64,000 nt of DNA. Source: JBCBKU01 sp965267475. Its GTDB lineage: Bacteria > Pseudomonadota > Alphaproteobacteria > Rhodobacterales > Rhodobacteraceae. Shown piece by piece: positions 1 through 8,462 of this stretch (its first letter is position 1; every line of letters begins with the position of its first letter). Location: the NCBI GenBank assembly GCA_965267475.1, contig OZ254079.1:2542001-2606000 (forward strand), read 5' to 3'. The position numbers and the translations under genes are program-made. Under the pieces are notes generated by a model. It saw only the letters and a list, made by a program, of their open reading frames with translations. It searched no databases and was not told the DNA's origin.

Positions 1-208
1 TGCGGATCCGGTCGTCTTCCGGTGTCAGCCAGGGGCCGAACACGGTAACCTGCTGACCAGAAAGGTCCGGCGCGTTCGCAGCCCAAGCTTCATAGCTGTC
101 CCAACTGAAGTCGCCCTCACCTGGGGTGAATTCGGAATGGCCGCCAGCGAGGGCCGCTCCGGCCGTCAAAGCCAACGCAGCCGCTCCCGCATAAAGCGTT
201 CTTTTCAT
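1..208 (-). CDS. aglE: Alpha-glucoside ABC transporter substrate-binding protein, 5' end only
   Basis: Only the first 69 codons are in the window; the gene continues past the left edge. The start is an ATG preceded by a strong GGGAGGA ribosome site. The product begins with a lipoprotein-free secretion signal (MKRTLYAGAAALALTAGAALA) followed by an acidic segment and a DLSGQQVTVFGPWL stretch, the usual opening of AglE-like periplasmic binding proteins of family 1. The expected role is capture of alpha-glucosides such as trehalose, maltose or sucrose for an AglFGK importer, which would lie further left. Divergence from a LacI-type regulator and glucokinase supports the sugar assignment. The specific name rests on a short fragment plus context, so another sugar-binding protein of this family remains possible. 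Confidence 0.75.
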   Translation of the reverse strand, partial: MKRTLYAGAAALALTAGAALAGGHSEFTPGEGDFSWDSYEAWAANAPDLSGQQVTVFGPWLTPEDDRIR

Positions 209-268
209 GGATAGTCCTCCCATTGATCGCGGTATCCCGCGAATAGATTTGGCCCACATTCGAATATA

Positions 269-282
269 CCAAAGCGCTTTGG
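269..282. promoter_or_regulatory. LacI-family operator, site 1
   Basis: CCAAAGCGCTTTGG is a perfect 14-base palindrome with a central GCGC, the form expected for LacI/GalR-family operators. It lies 61 bases upstream of the aglE start, so a repressor bound there would cover the transporter promoter. The half-site AAGCGCTTTGG recurs at 439-449 beside the regulator's own start. Confidence 0.8.
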
Positions 283-411
283 GCCTTGGTTAGATGTCTC
301 TCAATCCGTGCCGCCTGTCAATCTCAAAGTGTGTTTCGCCTTAAAAACATCATCCTTGACTGGACAACGAAAACCGCCCCACCGAAATCTTGCCTTTGAC
401 GAAAAGCGGAC

Positions 412-449
412 TAAGCGCTAATGATCGTTGAAATTTGTAAGCGCTTTGG
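412..449. promoter_or_regulatory. LacI-family operators, sites 2 and 3
   Basis: Two further AGCGCT-centred sites sit before the regulator gene: TAAGCGCTAA at 412-421 and TAAGCGCTTTGG at 438-449. Site 3 matches 11 of 12 bases of site 1 and ends 11 bases before the ATG at 461, so it overlaps the ribosome-binding region. The 26-base centre-to-centre spacing suggests cooperative autoregulation. Binding is inferred from the palindromes. Confidence 0.7.
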
Positions 450-460
450 GAAATCCGGGG

Positions 461-1510
461 ATGAACCTCAAGGAACTGTCAGCTAAGCTCGGACTGTCGC
501 AAACGACGGTCAGTCGGGCTTTGAACGGCTACCCCGAAGTGTCCGAAGCGACCCGTCGCCGTGTCATGGAAGCGGCGGACATATACAACTACCGGCCCTC
601 AACCCGGGCCAAGGCACTGGCCACGGGGCGATCGATGGCCATCGGCCATGTCATCCCCGTCTCGACAACCCATGAGCTTGTGAACCCGATCTTTTCCGAC
701 TTCATCGCTGGCGCGGGCGAAATCTATGCCGCCAACGGCTACGACATGCTTCTCTCGGTGGTCAGCGACGAAAACGAAGCTAAGGCCTATCGCGATCTTG
801 CCGCCAAGGGCAGCGTAGACGGCGTGATCGTGCACGGCCCCCGGAAGACCGAGCCACGGATTCCACTTCTGAAAGGTACCCGCCTGCCCTTCGTCGTGCA
901 TGGCCGCGCGTCAGAGGAAGATGGCGATTACTGCTGGGTCGACGTGAACAACCGCAGGGCATTCTATCGGGCCGTCGAGTTTCTTGTGGATCTGGGTCAT
1001 CGGCGAATTGCGCTGGTAAATGGCAACGAACAGATGGACTTCGCTGCGCGTCGCCGCGACGGATACCTGCAAGCCATGAAAAACCGTGGCCTTCTGATCG
1101 ATGAATGTCTGATGCTGTCGGACGAGATGACCGAGGTGTACGGCTTCACCACTGCCCGCGATCTACTGCAACGGGCGGACCGGCCCACCGCCTTTTTGGT
1201 CTCGTCGATTATCACCGCGATTGGGGTCCGCCGCGCGGTCGAGGACTTAGGTCTGAAACTCGGGCGCGATGTTTCGCTGATCACCTATGACGACGAATTG
1301 TCCTATCTCGGAAACGGTGGTGACGAACCGATATTCACCGCGCTTCGATCTTCGGTTCGGGAAGCCGGACGCAGATCGGCCGAAATGCTGCTGACACGGA
1401 TTGCGAACCCAAAGGCCCCGCCGCCGCAAACATTGCTGGAAGCGCAACTGGTGGTCGGTCAGACCACCGGGCCCGCACAGACCATCCCGCGCGCGGCAAA
1501 AGCGGGCTGA
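461..1510 (+). CDS. aglR: LacI-family transcriptional regulator (AglR-like)
   Basis: This is a 349-residue LacI/GalR repressor. The N-terminal helix-turn-helix (about residues 3-22, LKELSAKLGLSQTTVSRALN) and the hinge (YRPSTRAKALATG) are followed by a periplasmic-binding-type sensor domain to the C-terminus. I use the ATG at 461 because the family starts with MNLKELSAK-type sequence; an upstream TTG at 428 would add 11 residues and run translation through the operator at 438-449. It is divergent from the aglE-like gene and 78 bases ahead of glucokinase, so it probably represses alpha-glucoside uptake and catabolism until sugar binds. The name is inferred from the neighbours; the LacI family assignment is certain. 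Confidence 0.88.
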   Translation: MNLKELSAKLGLSQTTVSRALNGYPEVSEATRRRVMEAADIYNYRPSTRAKALATGRSMAIGHVIPVSTTHELVNPIFSDFIAGAGEIYAANGYDMLLSVVSDENEAKAYRDLAAKGSVDGVIVHGPRKTEPRIPLLKGTRLPFVVHGRASEEDGDYCWVDVNNRRAFYRAVEFLVDLGHRRIALVNGNEQMDFAARRRDGYLQAMKNRGLLIDECLMLSDEMTEVYGFTTARDLLQRADRPTAFLVSSIITAIGVRRAVEDLGLKLGRDVSLITYDDELSYLGNGGDEPIFTALRSSVREAGRRSAEMLLTRIANPKAPPPQTLLEAQLVVGQTTGPAQTIPRAAKAG

Positions 1511-1588
1511 CCCCCGCACGCTGCCGCTTGCAGCAGCCCGGTCCGCTCTCTAAACCAAACGGCATCGAAGACGACGAAAGACCCCGAC

Positions 1589-2590
1589 ATGTCTGCATCC
1601 CATGAAGCCGATACCTTTTCGCTGGTTGCCGATATCGGGGGAACCAACACGCGCGTGGCCTTGGCAATCGGACCGGATCTTCAGACTGAAACGATTACGC
1701 GCTATCGAAATGCAGAATACAGCGATCTCGAATCCGTGCTGCGTCAGTATGTATCCGAACAGGGCGACGTCGATTGCCGCGCCGCATCCGTCGCCTTGGC
1801 CGGTCCGGTACGCGACGGGAAAGGCGCGCTCACCAATCTCGATTGGGCCATTGACACCGAAACCCTTGCCCGCGCCACCAAGGCCGAGACCGCTGCGGTT
1901 CTGAACGACCTTCAGGCTCAAGGACACGCGCTTGGCCGGATCGATGTTGCGAATATCCAGACCGTGTTGCCCGGCGCGCCCGCGCGATCCGACGCCACGA
2001 AACTTGTCGTCGGTGTTGGAACGGGGTTCAACGCGGCAGTCGTACTTGAAACGCCCCACGGGCGCGAGGTGCCGCCCTCCGAGGCAGGGCATATGAACCT
2101 GCCGCTCAATCGCGAAGACGAAACGGCGCTTTCCGACTTCCTGCGCGCCAACCACGGATTCGCGGCGGTTGAGGATGCCCTGTCGGGGCGCGGGCTGGAA
2201 CATCTTTATGCCTGGCTCAGCCACAAGGCAGGTTCCGACAAGACGGAAAAGGCCGCTGAGATCGTGGCATCCTGCGCTGCAGGCAGCGACCCGCAGGCGA
2301 CCGAGGCAGTTTCCCGCTTTGCGGGCCTTCTTGGCACAGTTGTCGGTAATCTGGCGCTGATCCACCTGCCCTTTGGCGGCATTTTCCTTGTCGGTGGCGT
2401 CGCCCGGGCCATTGCCCCCTATTTCGATGCAGGCGGTTTTGGCGCCGCGTTTCGAGCCAAAGGCCGGTTCGCCGAGTTCATGGACGATTTTCCCCTCTCA
2501 GTCGTCGTTGACGACTTTGCCGCCCTGACCGGGTCGGCAGCCTATCTTCACGCCTTGGATTCCCAGTCCGGAGAGTCTCCAACCTCGTAA
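1589..2590 (+). CDS. glk: Glucokinase (Glk family)
   Basis: The 333-residue product phosphorylates glucose to glucose 6-phosphate with ATP in the cytoplasm. It has the ATPase-fold phosphate loop DIGGTNTRVAL (residues 15-25) and LNDLQAQ with Asp107 at the position of the catalytic Asp of E. coli Glk, plus the GVGTGFNAAVV and FLVGGVA motifs of the bacterial Glk family; it does not show the zinc-site cysteines of ROK kinases. It follows the LacI regulator on the same strand and probably shares its control, feeding glucose released from imported alpha-glucosides into central metabolism. Length and motifs are complete. Confidence 0.93.
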   Translation: MSASHEADTFSLVADIGGTNTRVALAIGPDLQTETITRYRNAEYSDLESVLRQYVSEQGDVDCRAASVALAGPVRDGKGALTNLDWAIDTETLARATKAETAAVLNDLQAQGHALGRIDVANIQTVLPGAPARSDATKLVVGVGTGFNAAVVLETPHGREVPPSEAGHMNLPLNREDETALSDFLRANHGFAAVEDALSGRGLEHLYAWLSHKAGSDKTEKAAEIVASCAAGSDPQATEAVSRFAGLLGTVVGNLALIHLPFGGIFLVGGVARAIAPYFDAGGFGAAFRAKGRFAEFMDDFPLSVVVDDFAALTGSAAYLHALDSQSGESPTS

Positions 2591-2690
2591 CCCGTTCTTA
2601 AGGGCCAGTCCGATAGACCGCACGTGGATTGGTTTTTAGCGGGAGCGCGGGAATGTCCCTTGGGGTTTCAGGCGGGCACGGTGACAATAC

Positions 2691-2975
2691 ATGACCGTGC
2701 AAATTGATCTTCCGGCGAAGTTGGATCTTGGTGGCGCGGAAGCGCTCTTGGCCGAATTGAAGTCGAACCGTGGGACGGACGTCACGCTGGATGCAGCCGG
2801 TGTGAAGCGTTTCGGATCGCTCGGCGCAAAGACAATTCTGGTCGCGGCGCAAACCTGGCAATCCGAAGGCCACAGCCTGTCGATTGCGAATATCCCGGAC
2901 GATATGACGCAGGCGATCGAGCTTATGGGGTTGTCCCCGGACCAACTCACCACCGGTTCGGAGGATCAGCCATGA
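2691..2975 (+). CDS. STAS-domain protein at the head of the chemotaxis operon
   Basis: A 94-residue single STAS domain, the fold of anti-sigma-factor antagonists such as SpoIIAA. The segment LDAAGVKRFGSLGAKTILVAAQTW (about 35-58) is where the phosphorylatable Ser/Thr of SpoIIAA-like proteins falls; the pattern here is FGSLGAKT. Its stop overlaps the cheY start by four bases, so it is translated with the chemotaxis proteins. Small STAS proteins recur as the first gene of such clusters in alphaproteobacteria, but I know of no settled role. The family call is firm and the function open. Confidence 0.85.
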   Translation: MTVQIDLPAKLDLGGAEALLAELKSNRGTDVTLDAAGVKRFGSLGAKTILVAAQTWQSEGHSLSIANIPDDMTQAIELMGLSPDQLTTGSEDQP

Positions 2976-3331
2976 ACGTTCTCGCCGTCGACGACAGCCG
3001 CACGATCCGCGACATGGTGCGGCTGACCCTGACATCGGCCGGAATCCATGCGGATCTGGCAGAAGATGGGGAACACGGGCTTGAGGTTCTGGCCCAATGC
3101 GCCCCCGACGCCATCATCACGGATATCAATATGCCGCGGCTGGATGGGTTCGGTTTCATTGACGCCGTTCGGGCGCAACCGGAATACCGCTCGATTCCGA
3201 TCTTGGTTCTAACCACCGAAAGTTCTGCCGAGTTGAAAGCGCGTGCCCGCGAAGCCGGCGCGACGGGCTGGATCGTGAAGCCGTTCGATCCGGAAAAACT
3301 GGTCAAGGCTCTTCAGGCCGTCGCGGGGTAA
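2972..3331 (+). CDS. cheY: Chemotaxis response regulator CheY
   Basis: A 119-residue stand-alone receiver domain. It carries the acidic pair (VDDSRTIRDM), the phosphoacceptor in ITDINMPRLDG, a Thr in LVLTTESS and the Lys of IVKPFDPEK. It accepts phosphate from CheA and, as CheY-P, should bind the flagellar motor switch or act as a phosphate sink. The ATG overlaps the STAS gene stop (ATGA), and cheA begins five bases after its stop, so the three are one transcript. A second receiver lies at 7025. Which of the two drives the motor cannot be read from sequence. Confidence 0.93.
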   Translation: MNVLAVDDSRTIRDMVRLTLTSAGIHADLAEDGEHGLEVLAQCAPDAIITDINMPRLDGFGFIDAVRAQPEYRSIPILVLTTESSAELKARAREAGATGWIVKPFDPEKLVKALQAVAG

Positions 3332-3336
3332 GGTCC

Positions 3337-5640
3337 ATGTCAGATCCTATGGCCGAAATCAAAGCCTCGTTCTTCATTGAATGCGAAGAGCTTCTGGAAG
3401 CGCTCCAGGACGGACTTCAAGCCATGGAAAATGGCGACTCCGACGGCGAAACCATCAACGTCATCTTCCGGGCCGTGCATTCCATCAAGGGCGGCGCCGG
3501 GGCCTTCGGGCTCGACCAGTTGGTCGGTTTCGCCCATGTGTTCGAAACCACGCTTGACGAGGTGCGCGCCGGCCGGCTTGAGATCGACCCAGAAAAACTT
3601 CTGTTCTTCCTGCAATGCAGCGATGTTTTGTCGGATGTGGTGCGAGGCGCGCGCGACGAGACACTTCTCGATGAGGCCGATCTGGCACCGTTCATCGAAA
3701 AGCTGACGGAACTGGCGGGCGGCAAGGACGATGCGGGCGGCGGGTCGTCGGAACCCGAACCCGATTTTCAGCCGATGTCGCTGGATCTTGACCTGCCCGG
3801 ACTTGAAGATCGGGCTGAGCCCTCGGCGGCCTTGGATCCGCTTGCACCCGGCACTTCCGAAGAAGACACCGCCGAAACCGGAAAGGATGACGTCGCAGAC
3901 GGCGGTTTCATCGCGCGCCACTATCAGATTACCTTCGCTCCGGTCATCGAGCTTTACGAAAGCGGAAACGAACCGCTCCAGCTTTTCAAGACCCTGGCTA
4001 CGTTGGGGAAACTGGCGACGACATGCAAACCCGGGGACGTCCCCGACCTTGACGCCTTCAAGGTGTCCGAGGCGCTGATGTCCTGGGAATTGACGTTGGA
4101 AACCAACGTCGAGCTGGCCGCAGTGGAAGAGGTTTTCGAATTCGTCGATGGGCTTTGCACGCTCGAGATCACGCCAGTCGACGACCCCGATGAGGCAACC
4201 ACAGCCGACACTTCTGACCCGTCAAACAGTGCGGGAGCGCCCGATCCGGCAACTTTGGCACCCGTCCCTGCCGGGACGACGGATACAACGGCAACGCAAA
4301 AGGACAACACCGCACCAATGACGGAAACGGCGACGCCGTTGGCCGCGGCCGGGGCGCCGGTATCTAATCTTGCGGCAGCAACGCTCACGGCACCGGAAAA
4401 GCCAACAGAAAAGGCGACCGCGGGCGGTGCGACGGCTTCTCCGCGACAGACCGTTCGCGTCGATCTGGAACGCATTGACCGGCTTGTGAACCTTGTCGGC
4501 GAGTTGGTGATCAACCAGGCAATGCTGGGCCAATCGGTGGCCGCCGCAGGACTGTCCAATTCCTCACAAATCTCCACCGGACTGGATGAGTTCATGCAGT
4601 TGACCCGGGACATTCAGGACAGCGTCATGATGATCCGGGCGCAGCCGGTCAAATCGCTGTTCCAGCGCATGGCGCGGATCGTGCGCGAAGGGGCGACGGC
4701 GACCGGCAAACAGGCCCGGCTGAAGACCGAAGGCGAAGCGACAGAGATCGACAAGACAATGATCGAACGCTTGGCCGATCCGCTGACGCATATGATCCGA
4801 AATGCCATCGATCATGGTCTTGAGGACACCGAGAAACGTGTCACCGCAGGCAAGTCGCCGGAAGGCACGGTCACATTGGCAGCGTCGCACAAATCCGGGC
4901 GCGTCAACATTGTCGTCTCCGACGATGGCGGCGGCATCAACCGCGAGAAGGTACGATCCATTGCCGAGTCGAAAGGGTTGATCCAGCCGGGTCAAGACCT
5001 CACAACCAGCGAGGTTGACAACCTTCTGTTTCTGCCGGGTTTTTCCACGGCAGACAAAGTGTCTAACTTGTCCGGCCGCGGCGTTGGCATGGATGTTGTC
5101 AAAAACGCCATCACGGCTCTCGGCGGCCGCGTTTCCATCCAGTCTTCGCCTGGCGAAGGCACCATTTTCACCATTTCGCTCCCACTCACACTGGCCGTTC
5201 TGGACGGAATGGTCATTCGCGTCGGTCAGGAAATGCTCGTCGTGCCGCTGAATGCCATTTCTGAAACCCTGTCGCTCACGAAAGACGATATCCGGCCACT
5301 GGGACCTCATAAAAGAGTGGTGCAGGTCCGTGAGACGTTTGTGCCTATTTTGGACCTGGGCCACCACCTTGGCTATACCGGTCCGCGCGACAGTTTCGAA
5401 GGCGCGATCGTCCTTTTGATCGCGCAGGAAGACGGTAGTCGGGCCGCACTGGTCGTGGACTCGATCGAAGATCAGCGACAAGTCGTGATCAAAGGTTTGC
5501 AGGAAGGCTATGGTCGCGTGCCTGGCGTTGCGGCCGCAACGATCCTTGGCGATGGACAAATCGCCCTGATCCTGGATCCGACGGACCTGCTTTCAAACCC
5601 TGCTGGCCCGCGCGGTGCACCGATGTTGCAGGCCAGTTAG
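3337..5640 (+). CDS. cheA: Chemotaxis sensor histidine kinase CheA
   Basis: A 767-residue CheA. Domains in order: Hpt (P1, residues 8-125) with phospho-His48 in FRAVHSIKGGAG; a second folded region at about 191-280 in the P2 position; a Thr/Ala-rich linker at 285-370; the dimerization helices (about 371-440); the ATPase domain with N box (HMIRNAIDHG, 485-494), G1 (DDGGGI, 529-534) and G2 (GRGVGMDVVK, 580-589); and a C-terminal CheW-like P5 domain from about 618. It passes receptor signals to the CheY proteins and CheB. The P2-like segment is larger than in E. coli. No chemoreceptor gene lies nearby, so receptors must be encoded elsewhere. Confidence 0.96.
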   Translation: MSDPMAEIKASFFIECEELLEALQDGLQAMENGDSDGETINVIFRAVHSIKGGAGAFGLDQLVGFAHVFETTLDEVRAGRLEIDPEKLLFFLQCSDVLSDVVRGARDETLLDEADLAPFIEKLTELAGGKDDAGGGSSEPEPDFQPMSLDLDLPGLEDRAEPSAALDPLAPGTSEEDTAETGKDDVADGGFIARHYQITFAPVIELYESGNEPLQLFKTLATLGKLATTCKPGDVPDLDAFKVSEALMSWELTLETNVELAAVEEVFEFVDGLCTLEITPVDDPDEATTADTSDPSNSAGAPDPATLAPVPAGTTDTTATQKDNTAPMTETATPLAAAGAPVSNLAAATLTAPEKPTEKATAGGATASPRQTVRVDLERIDRLVNLVGELVINQAMLGQSVAAAGLSNSSQISTGLDEFMQLTRDIQDSVMMIRAQPVKSLFQRMARIVREGATATGKQARLKTEGEATEIDKTMIERLADPLTHMIRNAIDHGLEDTEKRVTAGKSPEGTVTLAASHKSGRVNIVVSDDGGGINREKVRSIAESKGLIQPGQDLTTSEVDNLLFLPGFSTADKVSNLSGRGVGMDVVKNAITALGGRVSIQSSPGEGTIFTISLPLTLAVLDGMVIRVGQEMLVVPLNAISETLSLTKDDIRPLGPHKRVVQVRETFVPILDLGHHLGYTGPRDSFEGAIVLLIAQEDGSRAALVVDSIEDQRQVVIKGLQEGYGRVPGVAAATILGDGQIALILDPTDLLSNPAGPRGAPMLQAS

Positions 5641-5654
5641 AAATGGAGACCCCC

Positions 5655-6131
5655 ATGGATCAGTCCCAGTCCGAAGCCACGCGCAACAAAAGCGACGATA
5701 TCGAATTGCTGTCATTCGGCATTGGTGAAAGCGAGTATTCGGTCGACATCATGTCGGTTCGCGAAATTCGTGGATGGACGCGCACCACTGCCCTTCCCCA
5801 CGCCCCGCATTATGTGCGCGGTGTCATAAACCTGCGCGGTGCCGTGCTTCCGGTCGTGGATCTGGCGCTGCGGCTCGGTCTCGACACCGGCGAGCCGACA
5901 GACCGCAACGTCATCATCGTCGTTGATATTGACGGGCGCATGGTGGGTCTGCGCGTAGATGCCGTTTCAGACATTTTGTCCTTCCCGCAAAGCCAACTGC
6001 AACCGCCCCCCGACATGGGAGACGAGGCCTCGGACAATTTTGTGAAGTCGCTGACAATCGTCGAAGGCCGCATGATACGCATTCTGGATCTCGGCGCTGT
6101 TCTGCCATCCATTTCGGATGTCGCTGCGTGA
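5655..6131 (+). CDS. cheW: Chemotaxis coupling protein CheW
   Basis: A 158-residue CheW made of one CheW domain: LLSFGIGESEYSVDIMSVREIRG near the N-terminus, HAPHYVRGVINLRGAVLPVVDL in the middle and VSDILSF later are hallmark segments. It bridges chemoreceptors and CheA at the cell pole. I place the start at the ATG at 5655 because a GGAG lies six bases before it; the upstream ATG at 5643 has no ribosome site. Its stop overlaps the GTG start of cheR, so the two are translationally coupled. Confidence 0.95.
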   Translation: MDQSQSEATRNKSDDIELLSFGIGESEYSVDIMSVREIRGWTRTTALPHAPHYVRGVINLRGAVLPVVDLALRLGLDTGEPTDRNVIIVVDIDGRMVGLRVDAVSDILSFPQSQLQPPPDMGDEASDNFVKSLTIVEGRMIRILDLGAVLPSISDVAA

Positions 6132-7000
6132 TTCATGATCGTCCAAACAAACCGGGCACGGGACCGGATCGAGCGATCCTGACCGATCAGGCTTTCGAGC
6201 GCGTGCAGCTTTTTGCCGGGCGCGAAGCCGGCTTGTCGATCCCGGCGTCCAAAAGGGCCATGGTGCAGTCGCGCATCGCGCGACGGTTGAGTGTCGTGGG
6301 TCTTGCTGATTTCATCGACTACCTGGATTTCGTCGAAAGCCCCGCCGGGCAGGACGAAAAGGACGAATTGCTCTCGGTTCTGGTGACCAATGTTTCGCAT
6401 TTCTTTCGCGAGGTGCATCATTTCGACACCTTACGGACCGAGGTCATTCCCGGACTGTTGGAGACTGCCGCGAAGGGCGGGCGGATCAGGATCTGGTCGG
6501 CGGCCTGTTCGTCCGGACAAGAACCGTATTCCATCGCGATGTGTCTTCTTGAGGCCGAGCCCAACATCGCCCGGCTGGACGTCAAGATCCTTGCCACCGA
6601 TATCGACAAGAATATCCTTACGCTCGCACGGGCAGGCCACTACGACATCACGCAGATTGATGGCATTCCTGACGCGTATCAGTCCAAGTATCTGACGCCC
6701 GTGACGGATCTGGGCGGGACGACCGAAGTGACCCAATCCGTGCGGGATCTGGTTACGTTTCGTCGGCTCAACCTGATGCAGCCATGGCCTATGCGCGAGA
6801 AACTGGACGCCATCTTCTGTCGAAACGTCGTGATCTACTTCAGCCAGGACACTCAGGATGCGCTTTGGCCCCGGTTTGAAGACGCTTTGAAGCCGGGTGG
6901 CTGGCTGTTTCTTGGCCACTCGGAACGCATTCGCCCCAACGCAAAGACTGCTTTTGTGAGCAAGGGGATCACAACTTATCGTCGCGCCGCGGCGGATTGA
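6128..7000 (+). CDS. cheR: Chemoreceptor glutamate methyltransferase CheR
   Basis: A 290-residue CheR: an N-terminal helical domain (about 15-75), then the SAM-binding methyltransferase with the motif WSAACSSGQEPYSIAM, the acidic ATDIDKNIL strand and FCRNVVIYF. It methylates receptor glutamates for adaptation, opposing CheB. The start is a GTG that overlaps the cheW stop (GTGA). No in-frame ATG lies close downstream, which supports the GTG. Together with CheB and CheD further on, a full adaptation set is encoded. Confidence 0.95.
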   Translation: MIHDRPNKPGTGPDRAILTDQAFERVQLFAGREAGLSIPASKRAMVQSRIARRLSVVGLADFIDYLDFVESPAGQDEKDELLSVLVTNVSHFFREVHHFDTLRTEVIPGLLETAAKGGRIRIWSAACSSGQEPYSIAMCLLEAEPNIARLDVKILATDIDKNILTLARAGHYDITQIDGIPDAYQSKYLTPVTDLGGTTEVTQSVRDLVTFRRLNLMQPWPMREKLDAIFCRNVVIYFSQDTQDALWPRFEDALKPGGWLFLGHSERIRPNAKTAFVSKGITTYRRAAAD

Positions 7001-7024
7001 TCGGAAGGCCGGAAAGGATCCCCA

Positions 7025-7411
7025 ATGGCACTGCGCGACCAGCTTCGCATTCTCGTCGTCGACGACATGTCCACAAGTCGAGGTCTCATCGTTCAAGCCC
7101 TCGAGGCGATCGGCATCCGAAACGTATCGGCCGCCGCCGATGGCGCCAGCGCATTGAAGTCGCTCGCCACTACACCGGTGCACTTGGTACTGTCAGACTA
7201 CAACATGCCCGGCATGGACGGCTTGAGCCTTTTGCATTCGCTTCGCAATACGCCGCAAACGTCAAAGATCGGCTTCCTGCTGATCACCGGGCGGGCCGAC
7301 AATGAAATCATCGCGCGCGGACGGCAGCTTGGGATGAACAATTATCTTCAGAAACCGTTCCAGCCAGCCGACCTGAAAAAAGCCGTCGAGGCCATTGTCG
7401 GACCCATTTGA
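7025..7411 (+). CDS. CheY-like response regulator, second copy
   Basis: A 128-residue single receiver domain with VVDDMSTSRGL, the phosphoacceptor motif LVLSDYNMPGMDG, LLITGRAD and LQKPFQPADL. It differs enough from the CheY at 2972 to have a separate role; alphaproteobacterial systems without CheZ often use one CheY for the motor and another as phosphate sink. It follows cheR by 24 bases, and its stop overlaps the start of the next gene (TGATG). The receiver fold is certain; the division of labour is inference. Confidence 0.9.
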   Translation: MALRDQLRILVVDDMSTSRGLIVQALEAIGIRNVSAAADGASALKSLATTPVHLVLSDYNMPGMDGLSLLHSLRNTPQTSKIGFLLITGRADNEIIARGRQLGMNNYLQKPFQPADLKKAVEAIVGPI

Positions 7412-7797
7412 TGTCGGAGCCAGACCCCATCCTGACCTCGGCCGGGGACCCCGGTGGGATCGCATTGTCGCTGTTGATCTCGCGCGTTGCGGATGAATGC
7501 ACACGTCTGACGCTGCAGATCGACCGGATCCAGGAAATGGCTGCGGGGCTCGTGGTTGAAGCGCATCGCGAGAACGATCCCACGGTCGTCCGCGAAATCC
7601 AGGCCCTGGATCATCTGACGCAAACGGCCGCAGGCCTGGCAGCCATTCTGAATGTCGTGGCACAGGATGCGCCCGGCGACCCGCTCGATACGGAAACGCT
7701 TGGCAAGGCCCTGACCCTGGGCAGCCTTGCCGAGCGTCTGATCGGGCGTGCCAACGAATCCGACGGCATGGCCGCAGGTGCCCCGCTTCTGTTCTAG
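7411..7797 (+). CDS. Hypothetical protein, last gene of the chemotaxis operon
   Basis: A 128-residue soluble, mostly helical and acidic protein that I cannot assign to a named family. The ATG at 7411 overlaps the preceding stop (TGATG), so it is translationally coupled to the second CheY and very probably belongs to chemotaxis. The central part (LLISRVADECTRLTLQIDRIQEMA, then helices around LDHLTQTAAGLAAILNVVA) has heptad-like spacing compatible with a helical bundle, the same general build as CheZ-type phosphatases. I see no DxxxQ-type catalytic motif to support such a call. It is unique to this site in the window. Confidence 0.75.
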   Translation: MSEPDPILTSAGDPGGIALSLLISRVADECTRLTLQIDRIQEMAAGLVVEAHRENDPTVVREIQALDHLTQTAAGLAAILNVVAQDAPGDPLDTETLGKALTLGSLAERLIGRANESDGMAAGAPLLF

Positions 7798-7943
7798 CTG
7801 AAAACTCGGGCGGCCGCGTCCATGTTTCTGACGCTCCACCAGCCTTTGCAAAATGCTGTTGGCGCGCGCCTGTTGAGATGCTTTGCAATGCGTTGTTTGC
7901 CTTGTCCGAACACCAGAGGACAACCCGACCTTAGGTGAGCGTC

Positions 7944-8462
7944 TTAGAACAGTTCGACATCATTCTGCACTTGGGGCTTCACCGAGATTGCCGGTAGATC
8001 GCCGCTTTCAGAGATGCGTTGGCGCGCACGCCCCGAATGGGGCCAGAACCGAACATGCCGCGCACTTGTTCCGCCTGTGCTTTCAGCGATGCAGGGTATC
8101 TTTTCATCCGACAGGAAGTTCTTCACGAAAATCGTGTTTTCCTTTCCGATATCTGATAGCCCCTTCACGACAGAGGCACCGCCGAAAATCTTCGCCTGTA
8201 ACCTGTGCTTTTCGGCTCCCTTTTTCACCAAGGCATTGATCAGCAACTCCATCGCGCAAACGCCGAATGCATTGGGCATTCCTTCGCGCGGCTTGGTGGT
8301 AGGCAGAAGGATATGGTTCATTCCCCCGATGTTTTGTTCGGGATCCCAAAGGCAAACCGACACACAAGATCCCAGAACAGCCGAAAACAGTTCATCCGGA
8401 GCACTGCCCACGGCAAATTCGCCCTGACCGACAATCTTGGGTGCCTTTCTTTCCATTTCCAT
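7944..8462 (-). CDS. cheD: Chemoreceptor glutamine deamidase CheD
   Basis: A 172-residue CheD. The catalytic Cys lies in AVLGSCVSVCLWD and the His in GGMNHILLP; the downstream KIFGGASVV is also typical. It deamidates receptor glutamines to glutamates so that CheR can methylate them. I start it at the ATG ending at 8462, which overlaps the cheB stop (TGATG); the open frame extends ten codons further into cheB but without reason. It is co-transcribed with cheB, convergent to the main chemotaxis operon. Confidence 0.93.
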   Translation of the reverse strand: MEMERKAPKIVGQGEFAVGSAPDELFSAVLGSCVSVCLWDPEQNIGGMNHILLPTTKPREGMPNAFGVCAMELLINALVKKGAEKHRLQAKIFGGASVVKGLSDIGKENTIFVKNFLSDEKIPCIAESTGGTSARHVRFWPHSGRARQRISESGDLPAISVKPQVQNDVELF

